Origin: Hymenolepis diminuta
Taxonomy: Eukaryota > Platyhelminthes > Cestoda > Cyclophyllidea > Hymenolepididae
Direction of reading: 5' to 3'
NCBI GenBank assembly: GCA_900708905.1
Contig: CAADRB010000019.1
Coordinates: 1,833,161-1,897,160, forward strand
DNA length: 64,000 bases
Shown here: positions 23,901 to 35,815 of the stretch, piece after piece
Numbering within the stretch: the stretch's first letter is position 1
Layout of the letters: every line of letters begins with the position of its first letter
The notes under the pieces: model-generated
Databases searched by the model: none
What the model was told of the DNA's origin: nothing
Seen by the model: the letters and a program-made list of their open reading frames with translations, nothing else
Translations under genes and position numbers: made by a program

Positions 23901-26900
23901 ATTAACTATCAAATTTCTCAAAACACATTATGAAAAATAACCTAACATATAACAAAACAAAATTATTTTCATATTTTGTACGATTTTCTAGTTATAGATT
24001 GTTCAGGATCTTTTGCTCAAATTTTTGTCCATCTTCAAAAAATTATTCAAAGTTGAGGTTAGTAAATAAATTCTCACTATTTATTCATAATTGCATTAAT
24101 AGCAAAGATTTAATTATAATTTTCTATAATTGCGGAAAAAAGACATTTCCAGATAATTGATTTCGCAAATGAGCTTAGATAGGTAGGAAAGTTTTATGTG
24201 TATCACCTGATTTTTCGACTCCTTTTTATAGGCACCCATCAAAAATGCCTAAACTTAACAATCATTCTGCCCTTAAGTACGATGTTTAGACTTTTAAAAA
24301 GATGAAAACGACTGACTGAGGTTCGGTGAAATGTGATCCCAAGACTGACTCGATCCGAAGAAAGCTGATAATCTCCCATAAGAAGCGTGTGATACTAAGT
24401 GACGGACCCGATGCATTTGAATTGCGCATTAGAATTAAATTAATTGAAATGGTATAAATTATTAACCTAAGTGACGTATAGCTTTTAAAATTTAAAGTTA
24501 GCGGGCGCGTTCTAAGAATTCAGAAAAAAAAAGTTTTAAAAAATATATATGTATGCAGAGAAATGATGCAGAATTCACCTAAGTACTTCCTAATTTGAGT
24601 TACTTCAAATTAGCCAAGTTCAGTTGCAAAGTTGCAAAAACACTCATTTTCTTAAAAAATGATATTCATTTTAATTTTACGGTGGATAAAAGTAACCGAA
24701 CTGTAGCATGAGGTCAAAAAATATTCAACAATTCTCTCTTATTCAACAAATCAAAAGTTTGTTAAAACAGTTTTCGCTACAAGAAAGATATATTTACTTT
24801 TCTGTTTCTTGTCTAGGCAAACAGCGGAAAATACTTTTTTGAAGAAGCTTGGGAATGAATGCAAAGGAATTTTTAGATAAATATATGCAATGATAAGTTA
24901 GGCATGAATAAAAATGTCATTTTTCGTCGCTTATAGCCAAATCTGATGGAAAAATCAAGTGAAATTATAAATCTCTAATAGTTGTCGTTATCACCGTAAT
25001 TGTACACAATCATTTTGGAGCTCCGCTTAACTTAAAAAGTTTGCCTATCTAATCTCTGAAATTTTGGAATTGTAAGGTGTTGAATATCATGTGAGATCAT
25101 TTTGACTTCTCTATCAGTGGAAGTAAAAATGAATCAAAGTGATAAGACCGACCTTTCTTGATTAAAAAGTCTGTCAATAAACTCTAAAAATAGTGACAAG
25201 CATTTGCTGCAATCCGCAGACGAAATTTCTGGAATGTGAGCTACTCATTTAGTAAATACTACACAAACCGAATCTGAAAATCAAATGAAGTAAGGCTCTT
25301 TGATACTACAACACCTGCGCACTCCGACTCATGGGCCTGCTCAGTTTCTCTATATTATGTGCGTCTATTGACTCGTACTTGGGCTCTAACTATCAACTGC
25401 CCGTTCATGGGCAAAGAAGGCGGAATTGGTCGACGATCCTATCATAAATTATTTTGATTATCCCTCACAAACCTAATTGCTCTCATTCCGTACTGACTCA
25501 TCCCTCTCTTTTCCCAATTCCACTTTCTTCTCCTTCCTCCTTTTTTCCTCTCATTCATTCCCAATTTTTTAACTTAACTCTTAGTCTTCTCAACCAAGTC
25601 TTTAAAGGCTATTGCTTGCTATTGGCCTTAAAAAGATCATAAGCTCCACGAGGTGATATCTATCCTAGCTTGATTAGAGCTATTTTAATGCTCTGACATT
25701 GCATATTCATGATCCCCCTCCTTTTATCCATTGCAATTGCCTCCCGAAATTAAAAATTGTAATTTTTTGTATTATTGTGAGCAATAATAATAAGTAAAAC
25801 TAAAGTTAACACAGAATTATAAGCTATTAAAAATGGAAGTTGTTTCAAATGAGATATTCTTTGAGACTTTTCAGTTTGTTCATGAAAAGGATAATTGATT
25901 GGAACCGAACTTTCAGATATATCCGTTAAATTTACGATTCCTCATTTAAATTTTTCCAAGACGTACAATCAGCACAGTCACATATTGAAGAAACGCTTAT
26001 CAAAATACGATCTCTTACCCTTCATTTCTCTAGCCTTTACTTCAACCTGTGATAAATAAGAGATATCTTAAAAATGAAATCACCTGACTGTTCGAGAATC
26101 CAAATTTGGCAGCTAAAATTTCATATTTATGTGTCCGCTTTTCCCATTCATAGGTTTAAACAATCCTTAAATGATTCTATTTAACGAGTAAATGGACCTC
26201 AGATGTAATTGATCAAATGAAATAAACTTAAATTACGTGCTTAATATGCATAAATATTAATTATAAAATGATTTAAAACTTTGAGTCATTGATGTGTTTT
26301 TGTTTTGGTATATTAAATTAACAACCTGCTAAACAAATCTTCATATTATTATTATTTTTGTTGGGTTAAAATGAATCATTTTTATCCAAGAAGAATTAAA
26401 GTAGCAGTCTATTTTTAATTATTCTTAAAATTTGCATAGTTTTTTTAAATGTGCTAAGTTGCAGGCTCGCTACCTTGTATAACGTTGGAATAAAGCCCAC
26501 GTTTAAGGCGTTCACTTGTTTTCACTGAGTTCTAGGATCTGTTGCTATTTTGAGGACTTGATCAGATCATAACAGTGTGTAACTGAACACGACAGAAGAT
26601 TAACATTAGTATGAATTGAAGTTTTTAATGCCGAAAGTCTTTTAAATTTTCAGTTTGCCTGTTGCTAGATTTTTTTGAAATGAAAGGAGCTGTCTAGGAG
26701 TGAGGAAAGCAATAGCGATGGCCAAAGAGAAAAATGTTTTTTTCTTCGAATTTCACTTCATCTATTCGAAATCCATAATTTTACATCTATAAAAAATTAC
26801 CCTTACCTGGTGCAGATTGAGTACTTTTTCAAAAATTAACCATTTTGATTACCATGCCAGGAATCTATTTTACATCTGTTTGGATATTCAGTGTCTAAGA

Positions 26901-29900
26901 CCTGTTTGACTTAAACAACTTGGGGAATGGCAAATGGAATATTAATCAGACACATAACTGCATAGTGTGGTATTTAACAACTTTATTATTATTGATTCTC
27001 TGAAAATTAATTTACATCTTCTTAAAAGACTAACATACCTCAATAAGCAGAACGATATACAGTATAAAAGCTAAAATTAAGGTGTCATGCTCCATGGAAT
27101 TCGTTTATCCCTTGGAAATTTTAATGAACAACATTTACTAAGTGATTTCTGACAGAAAGTTATAAATATGGAAACTGATTTCGAAAGAAAACTTTGGATA
27201 TGAAAAATATCGATAATTGATTACTTTGCTTTAAATTATTATATTTTCTCCATTGATTATTTTCTTTTGCTAGTTAATAAATGCTTTCTTTCCTTCGTGT
27301 CATTTATCCCATATCATAAATACTATTCATTATCTTTTTGAAATGCCAATTTAGATCAGTAATATCAATATTATCCAAATCTCAAAATCATTTTGAAATA
27401 CGTTTTCAAACACTCATCTTAATCAGAGTAACAACCCAAACCCAAAACTTTAGTTCTGCTACCCTCTCCGTCATGAAGACTTATTCAAAGCGGTTAGTTC
27501 TTTCACTCACTGGATGTTCATCCATGAGCATCTAATCTGTGACTTCCGACTTCACAGACGAGAATAATTTCAATAATATTATTTGTACTAACTGCATAAC
27601 TAGTATTTCACTAACTAATTAGGCTGAAATTATGAAGGCTGGAAATGTGTCAAAACCCACATTTATCAACTAATGTACTTCCATGCGTGTGATATTCTTG
27701 CTATCAAACGAAACAGAAGTAGTCTGCAAAATAAAATGCATTTAGAATGCCATATTTCACCAGCTTTTATTGTCGATATCTTTGATGTGAACATCCGTAG
27801 AGGTAGAAAATTTATTTTTCATTCTAGATTATAAAATTTTCTATTAGCACCTCCTTATAATGTTTACCTTTCTTTAATTTGCAAATTTTATTTAACATCC
27901 CTTAGAGCTTTTCTTTAAGGAGTATAATTTTCTTCAAATTGATTTATTCAATTCGAACCTACTCGATTTCGGCTTTTAAAGGTAGTCCACTGTCGAGTGG
28001 CGTATTTCCTTTTTATGTGTGACTAATATGCACCCTGAAGTTGGGCAGTTGTCGCATTAGTTCAGAAAAATAGAGTCACAACAGACGATCCTCCCGATAG
28101 TATCATGAGTCACATCTGATGTTATTTAGGTTAAAAGCATTTCCTAAATATCCTCTCTGGGGGGTTTCGCAAGATGGCAGTATGAAATTGAACCAAAACC
28201 CAAAGAAATGAATTGTTATTATATCGATGCTGATATAACGATTTAAAAAAAACTACCTTAATCAAGATTTTCCGCCAAAAGTAAATTAATATTAGTACTT
28301 TATGAGGCATTAAAAAGAAATCTTTAAAAATGCTGAAATTAAATAATTTAATACTTTTTTGTTTCCAACGCACCTTTCTTCAAAATTTGCCCGTTCAATT
28401 TAGTTAAATTCTGTAGAAGAATAATAAACTCAACTTTATTCAACAGTTAAATCCGTTCAGTGTTTAAAACAAAATATTCAGGTTCTCTCAATTCATACTG
28501 TCAATTAAACCTCCCTATAGGAGACAAGATCAATAATATTGACAGACGGGTGGCCTTAAATGAACTCGGCAGAGGGATTCAATTAAATGAAAGAACTGTC
28601 GCGTTGAAATTCTTTTCTCAAAATATATGAAATTAATTCTTATTTCCCTTTTGCAATGCAAAATATTTCAAAGTATATTCTACGGTTAAAATATCAAATT
28701 CACTGGGAAAATATATGTTCAAAGCGCAAACTGAACCATTTAGTTGCGTTAAACATGAATCGATCAAACGCTTAAGGTTTTAAGGTATTGAGGCTATATT
28801 GTATTTAATTTTTTGCTTTCAAAATTATGCATCTAGCATGTGGACTATTAAATAAATTCTTTTATACCGTGAAGTCCATTCTGCCTCTGTTGATATAAAT
28901 CGACATTTGATCCACATTACTGATCATGCTAATTTAATAGGGAGTTGTTGGAGTAATATGCTCGTGAAATCTGAAGACCGAATTTTTCTTTTATTTCATT
29001 TTGCAAAAATGTAATTTTGGTTTTTTACTTCCTTATTAGTGCCTGATCACTGTCTTCGTACTTAAAAAGTCCAAGATTGTCTTAATATAATATGTACGTC
29101 AGTAATTTCTTGACGAATAGAGGGGTTACGAGACAAAGAAAACAAACATTCATTAGGGAAACTATTATTATTACGTTTGTTTTTCCCAGTCAAATCATAT
29201 ATTATATAATTCATTTTCATACTTACTGTTTAAATTAAAATTTTTTATAGCTTATTGTTAACAACATATAGGACAGAAAAATATGTGAGTATTCATCCAA
29301 TATATGCAATTTAAATTCAGTCTTAACAATTGCCACGAATGTAAAGTTAATGTAGCTACGTTTATTTTAATTATAAAGTGCTTAATTAATTCCATTAAAG
29401 AGTATAAGTTAAATTATATGGTTTATATCTCAATTCACCTTTGAATAATTAATATTAAGCGATACAATATACTGATTTCACTGTTTTAAATTCACATCTT
29501 GGGTAGTATAAACATTCAGAAACCGCGCACATGTATACCTAAACCCTAGTCCTTAGTGAACGCTGAAGTTAAAATTGAACGCCCAATATTAAGTGACATC
29601 ATATTCCGAGGGTATTCCAGCTATACTGGTTCACACGATTCCACACTGACTCCTGCCTAAAAAGTCTAACATTCGGAGACCACTGTACATTCATCACATT
29701 CTTCTGACTTACCAACACCTCGGGATATGTGTCCTGGTCTTGTTCCACCAAAATCTTCCGCTACTAACCTTATTTCTCAGAATGTATTCAAACAAGCAGA
29801 CTAATCTTTGTGATAACAGTTTTCCATTTCGAGACTTCATTTGTTAGTGTTAACGGACATTAAAAATTATAGTTCCTGTTTGTCCTATTTTAATAGGAAA

Positions 29901-30864
29901 CAAAGCTCGTTTTCTTTTTCCCCTTCTTTTCAGTCTGAAGTAGTGAAATGAATATTATACCCTTTTTCCATACATTATCAATTATATTAAATGTTTTGAA
30001 TAAATTCATCCAGGAGAAGGTGACATTTGCCGTCACTTAAACTATTCCCAGCCCAAAAAAGTGACATTTTCACCGAAGATCCATGATAAGTTCTCCATTC
30101 TGTATCGCTTTTAGTATTTAGAAGATTAATACCGTGACAAAGCAGCAGTAAGAAACTTAAATTCAGCACTTACTAATAAGATTATACAAACATCAATTTG
30201 ACGTTTATTTTACGACAAGATATTTGTAGCTTTTCTTTTTCATTCTTAAGAGCGAAAAGTATGGCTTTTGGCGATCGTAATACATTTTTGTCTGTTTAAC
30301 ATTGGGGATAACTTTATTTTTCCATGATGTTAGCGTAAGAAATTGAGCCTTTTAAACGAATTTAGGTGGTCTTGTCTATTTTCAAGTATCTCATACCCTT
30401 ATTCATAAACGTAGCATACATTAATCTAGTCTGACAAGCGGATACATGACCTTAGGAGAGCTTAAGACTATAAATTGCTCACTACTCAGCTTGCTTTAAA
30501 GGTTGTACTGACATTTTCGATACTTTTGACCGTTTGTACAGTTTACACGTCTGCAACTTGAAAACGCATCACCTCGATGTCTATCAAAAATAGACTATCA
30601 TCGCATTTAATATCGGGATTGAGGATGCCATTTTTATATGGGATGTTTTAACTGCCTAAGTTTATTTTAGGGATTAACATACCAAGAAAATGAATATCGA
30701 AAATAATTGGTAATTATTATGTTTATTGTGGAGTTTGAGAACGCAAAAAGTATCAGCTCCATTTTGCGAACATTTAAACAAAGATGACAGTATTACACTA
30801 GAGACAATTTTCATTTCGTGTTTAAAATTTTTAAAATGATTTGTGCAGCAGAAAAACCGCCACA

Positions 30865-30866
<2 letters not shown>

Positions 30867-30896
<30 letters not shown>
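30867..30896. repeat. (AT)n microsatellite
   Basis: An uninterrupted alternating A/T run of about 30 bp, likely length-polymorphic. Confidence 0.9.
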
Positions 30897-30900
<4 letters not shown>

Positions 30901-32028
30901 GTTTTGAGCTTACTAATATGCGGCTAAATCGGAAGATTTCTCTGATAAACCTAGAGGTTTCTTAAATTTTTCATCAACGACCAACATGCCGAATGCATTA
31001 TCTCCGTATGTTTGACATTATATTTATCCAGTTCATTCCCGGGAGATCTGATAATGCATGAGTATTTGTATCACAAATGGTATTTTATGTTGCTTCAGAT
31101 TGAACATTTATAATTACATTCTTGTCTAACAAACTTCTGTGAAATTTTATATGGTATAAAACTAAATTAACCACTGAATACAATAGGAAAATCTATCTAT
31201 TTGTGCATTACTTTGACAGTGATCTGAAACATCTGAAAGTGAAAGCGGTGGGATGTTGATCTGTAGAATACAGATCATATGTGTACATTATAAGAAAAAA
31301 TTAAGTATGCATTATTAATTTCCCACCCAACAATCGTGAAAAAATGTAAGCTTTAAAATATCTAAATAATAAGAGACCAATTTATTTAAAGACCGTATCA
31401 AGAATACTAATTGGAGAAAAAGATGCATAGCTTGCAAATTTTAGCAGATTAAAGAGAGAGTTCTGTGAGGGCTTATTAAAACTTTTCGTTCGTTTCGCAA
31501 TTCTCCTCCAGTTTGTAATGTTCAGTTCCGAATTTTATTTTCAAGGAACCATATTCTCTTCGTTACGTTGAACGGCCCTGAATTTGGAATAATTATAGGA
31601 AGGTACACATCCGATAACGAGAAAAATAAGAAGTTTGGTCGCACGACAAATTTCTTCTTTACATATTTGTTTATCCGGTCGGTAAATTTTAAGCTGAAAG
31701 CATTTAAGTAGTAGTTAATACTTTTCATTAAAATAAACAAATAAATGAAAAGTTTCTCCTTCTGCTTTATGCTATTTTTAATTTAAAAAATGCACCCACT
31801 GGTGAAGGGGATAACGGGAGCAAAAGTAGTTGCTTATTTATGGTGGAGCTTAGTTTCGATTTAATTTCAACTTTTTAATACAGCGTGTGAATATATCGAC
31901 TCTGATTTCCATAATATAGTCACCAGCAGTTATTCAAACAGCTTTTTTCTCCTTTCTTATTAACGGGGGCGGTTTTACTTCCAAACGTGAGACCAGCATG
32001 CTTGTATTATAAGAGAACAAGTTTCCGC

Positions 32029-32046
32029 GTGTTGCTACGGCAACAC
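32029..32046. promoter_or_regulatory. Palindromic RFX X-box-like site
   Basis: GTGTTGCTACGGCAACAC is a perfect 7-bp inverted repeat around TACG. The core GTTGC-N4-GCAAC matches the half-sites of the RFX X-box (type sequence GTTGCCATGGCAAC). It stands in a GC-richer patch of otherwise AT-rich desert, with no recognised gene beside it. Its function is not shown. Confidence 0.4.
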
Positions 32047-33059
32047 TATTTGAGTTTTATCTTCCTGACGCTTAGCTCAAATTTTGTTCTGACTAAAGCC
32101 ATGACTATTCAGGGCGTTCCTCTTTGAGTTGGCATGTCAATTCTGTCCTATTTATTGCCCTGTTTTCCGTTCTGCGTTAGAAACTGCAAGTGTCCGAGAA
32201 TGCACGTGTCTAGATTAAACCCAAACAAATATTATTTCAGCAATATGATTCAAGCAACTGATAACTATGGAAATGGGAAACCATTAAGCTTGTACCATTT
32301 CAACTGAACGCCTTTCACTGCTATTCAAGATTCAATTCTTGTTTCATTTAGCAACTTCATTACAAATTTTCCATTGTGAAAACAGACATCCAGCTTAAAT
32401 ATACATTGAACAGACTCGAAAAAAGTTCGAAAATTCAAAAGCCTTAAAAATATGGAGAAAACAATTAGATCGGTCCCTTCTTTTCAGGATCGCAACCATT
32501 AAATTTTACTTTTCCATCCTTTCAAAGATGGAATATGTACACTGCCTGGCCAGCTCACCTTTTATGCCCACTGAAACTATCCATTTGTACAAATAGATTT
32601 GACAATAAACTAATTATATTTTTATTCATTTCTAATGTTCAGGCGTGTGTCGACAATGAATAACCGTAGGCAGTCATTTGCATTTCACTTAGGCTCATCA
32701 TCGAGGTTTTGTTTATGGACTCAGCTGCATTTACTCAGAAGAAAGAAGGCAGAAGACGTATGGCTCAATGAAGGCCTCTCTTCGTTTACATATGAAGAAG
32801 ACACACGTGTTTATATGTAACTTTCGTCACGAATTTACTGCCTACCGGAAACACATCAATGGGGAGATTTCATTTTCAGGTAATCGAAACCTCTACTACC
32901 CGGGGAATGAATTCTGCTCAGGCCTCAGAATATATTTATTTCTCTTACTACTTATTTCGCCGGTAAAATTATGTCTCCTAAGGCGAACGCATTTTAGGTA
33001 ATTTCACGGTAAAGGAATGAAATCGATTTTTTCTCACCACGGGTTTTAGCAATAAGGCT

Positions 33060-33890
33060 CTAATTGCACCACGAGGAAGAGAATACAGCATTTTCAGTTC
33101 TGCCAAGTATATGAAGGAACAATAAGGAATGTTGTTCATCAATACCTCGGATACAAATCATGCGTTCTTTTCAGACGAGGTCAGTTAATGTGGACATAAA
33201 CAACTCAAGAGGATCTTTTAGTGCGTGCAAAAGGACTCTTAAACAAATTGAAACACGGAGAAGAGGAGTGACTTTTGTTTTTCTCCGACGAGAAAACTTC
33301 TACCATTTTGAAAAAGTCAGTCAAAAAAATGATAAGTGAGTATGTGCGGGTGGACCCCACTGAAGTTCCATTTTTCATGCGTACGAAGTTCCCATCTGCA
33401 GTAATTGGTTTTCGGTGTTGGCGTTGTTAGCAATGAAGGGCACATCATGACTCCTTTTTTATTCTGCAGGGCCTTAAAGTCGATGCAGATACCTATTTTG
33501 AGACTTTTCAAACCATTATTATACCACCTTGGATAGACAGCGTAGTCAATGGAGGAAGACCCTATGTCTTCCAAGAAGATTCGGCTCCATCCCATAAAGC
33601 TCTCAAAACCCAGGACTGGATGACTGAAAATTTTCATCATCATGTTATTACCAAACTTATGGCCGCCTCCTAACTTATCAGACCTTAAACTTTTTAATTA
33701 TTACGTGTGGGGCGGGACAGGACTATGCGGGCGCGGTTGAAAAGGAAATGAATAAGCATATCCGTAACACCAAACCCTCCTCTTTGATGGTAGCAATAGC
33801 CAGAGCAAAGGAGGAGATCAATAAAGACCACCTGATGAAAGGACTTGAATTGAGTGGGTGAAAGAAGTCGAAGGAGGATGTATAAGATAA
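33060..33890 (+). pseudogene. Decayed Tc1/mariner-type transposase
   Basis: Read forward, the pieces follow the order of a DDE transposase of the Tc1/mariner superfamily. A helix-turn-helix tail at about 33119 (TIRNVVHQYLGYKS) is followed by the first catalytic Asp in FFSDEK at about 33280. VDPTEVPFFMRTKFP comes next, then PPWIDSVVNGGRPYVFQEDS with the second Asp at about 33570, then a segment equivalent to SPDLNPLDYYVWG where the third catalytic Asp appears as Asn (near 33695). A tail contains AVEKEMNKHIRNTKPSSLM. Several in-frame stops (for example near 33208, 33271 and 33418) and frame changes mean it cannot be active. Terminal inverted repeats were not found. Confidence 0.8.
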
Positions 33891-35472
33891 AACCTAGGCT
33901 AATGTTGTATTTATTTGTTTTGTTACAAGAAATTGCAAGTTTCAACCTTTAAGAGTTTGATTTTCTGTTTTTCTAAAAGTGCATAAGGTTTCCTCAGACT
34001 AATTTCTCAGACCAGAAAGACAGAATTTTGGTGCTAATTAACATAATTTAGAAACTATTTATGCCAATGAATTGTGTTGTAATTGTTCAGAGAAGATTGT
34101 ACCAGTCATTAATATTTACTAACTTTCATGTCCGCTGCCGCGCGACTTGATTTGCCAGACTGAACTAACTGATGAATAGGAGCTGATCTTGGCATGCCGT
34201 GACCTGCTCTGATGTGATCTGACGTGGTGATGGCGTGGAAGTTGCATCATCACCCCAATGACGTGCAATTAAAATTGAATCCACGTATGGCAAAAATATT
34301 GTTTCGCCTTTCTGTTAATCTATCATTGCACCCTAGAATTAGCAAAATGGTTGTGTATTTTCAACTTACCAGATGGTGCTAATTTCATACATTATACAGT
34401 GTTTTATAATTTCTTTATACTAGATCCGCATCCTTTCTAATAGCGGTTTTCCTTCACTAAAGAAAAATTTGTATTGTTGTCTACAATTTTAATTTAGAAT
34501 TTAGAATATTCTTATTCGGTATTTCATATTCAACATAATTAATAACTTAAAATTTTGATTTCAATCTCAATTAGATGGTGACATTTTAAAAATGAATAAT
34601 ATACCTTTTGGTTGAATAAATGATTCCTACTAGTAGGGATTTTCTGGAAAGTAAAATTCAGAATTTCTTATTGAGGTGTGATTCAGGTTGTTATTAAAAC
34701 ATTCTTTTATGAATAATTCTGCTATTCTTTGGAGTAAGGATTACTTTTTCCCAAAATAATAGTTGCTTAAATTAACAATTTTTAAAATTTCCAATTAAAT
34801 GTTTAAGTCCAAATTGCATTTTAAATTCGTATACGACGTTATTGTTGCGCTTCTGTAAAAATAAAAACAAAGTAGAGATCAAAGGAAGAATTTTTTGATG
34901 GAAACTCAGCCATTTTCCGCCTTGACGAGGATTTTTGGAAAATTCCGTAAAACAAATCTGTTTTGCACTTTGAGTTGAAATCGTTAGGCTTCCTTAAGGT
35001 ACATCATAAAATTTCATTAGGAGAAATTTTGGGGTCAATACTAACCATCAAAAAGTTTCCCACCTTGTTTTTTATTAACATTTCTCATTTCCAAACATGT
35101 CTCCGCATTAATTGATTACAAGGTCAGGTTCATTCATTTCTTAGGGTAACTAATGCCCTAATTTCATCACAGCATTTTAAAGGTAATATTGCATATATAA
35201 AGTTAAAAATTAAATTAAATTGATCGATTTAATTATTATTATTGTTGTTGTTAATCAAGGCAAATGTCAATTACAAGTTCTAACCATGAGAAGGTATGTA
35301 AATACGGGGAAAAGTAGAATATTTCAATAAATGATGGAACAGTAGAAATCGATAATGAATGAGCGCAACAAAAGTCTTGATTTGTCTGAATTCGGCATAC
35401 ATTTTAAAACTTTCCCATAAGTATTATTTTTCACGGGCGTAATTTTTTAATACTCTAAACTTTCAATTAACA

Positions 35473-35550
35473 CATGGGCTGAAAAGTCCCGGGCCTAACA
35501 CATAGATGGTGCTAGTTTTATTGCAGTCACCTTTTTTTCAGTTTTATAAG
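35473..35550 (+). mobile_element. Truncated mariner end (terminal repeat plus 5' UTR only)
   Basis: Starting after a TA dinucleotide, this stretch is nearly identical to the first ~75 bp of the mariner at 56533. It carries the ACACATGGGCTGAAAAGTCC start of the terminal repeat, the CCGGGCCTAACACATAGA continuation, and the GCTAGTTTTATTGCAGTCAC leader. Similarity then stops, and no inverted right end was seen within 1.5 kb. This is a 5' remnant of the same family. Confidence 0.85.
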
Positions 35551-35587
35551 ATCATTCTGCTTGCAAAGCCTTTAGGGAAAAAAGTTA

Positions 35588-35815
35588 GTTGAAATTCGAC
35601 ACCGATCATTATAATGAAACAACCGGTCAGTAATCAAAGGAAATCATGGAAAAGAATTTGCTTAACAATCCATGTGATGAATCATGAAATCTTAATCACT
35701 CACTGCGTAAATATTGTACAAACCACATAAAATATCTTTGATTTACTCTCAATATTGCTTCGGTCTCCTCTCTTTATCATTTTGGACTTTCTGTTAACCG
35801 ATTTCAATTGCTTCT
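35588..35815 (+). repeat. Dispersed repeat, copy 2
   Basis: Partner of the copy at 20715-20970, sharing AACAACCGGTCA near its left part and CTCTTTATCATTT near its right part. It begins about 40 bp after the truncated mariner end, probably by chance. Confidence 0.5.

Larger units (their letters stand above)
17090..33060. other. Gene desert
   Basis: About 16 kb with no credible exon. Open frames of 60-80 codons are scattered, lack flanking splice signals and translate as low-complexity AT-rich sequence. What can be named is the dispersed repeat at about 20715-20970, the (AT)n tract at 30867-30896 and the X-box-like palindrome at 32029-32046. Distant enhancers or non-coding RNAs cannot be excluded from sequence alone. 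Confidence 0.55.

Noticed and set aside
32635..32820. Frame containing EDVWLNEGLSSF, like the WLNEG motif of M1 aminopeptidases
   Set aside because: The HEXXH zinc motif and all flanking conserved sequence are missing, and no neighbouring exon supports a peptidase. Taken as chance.
33317..33945. Two minus-strand frames of 83 and 108 codons
   Set aside because: They are antisense to the decayed transposase and have no motifs of their own.
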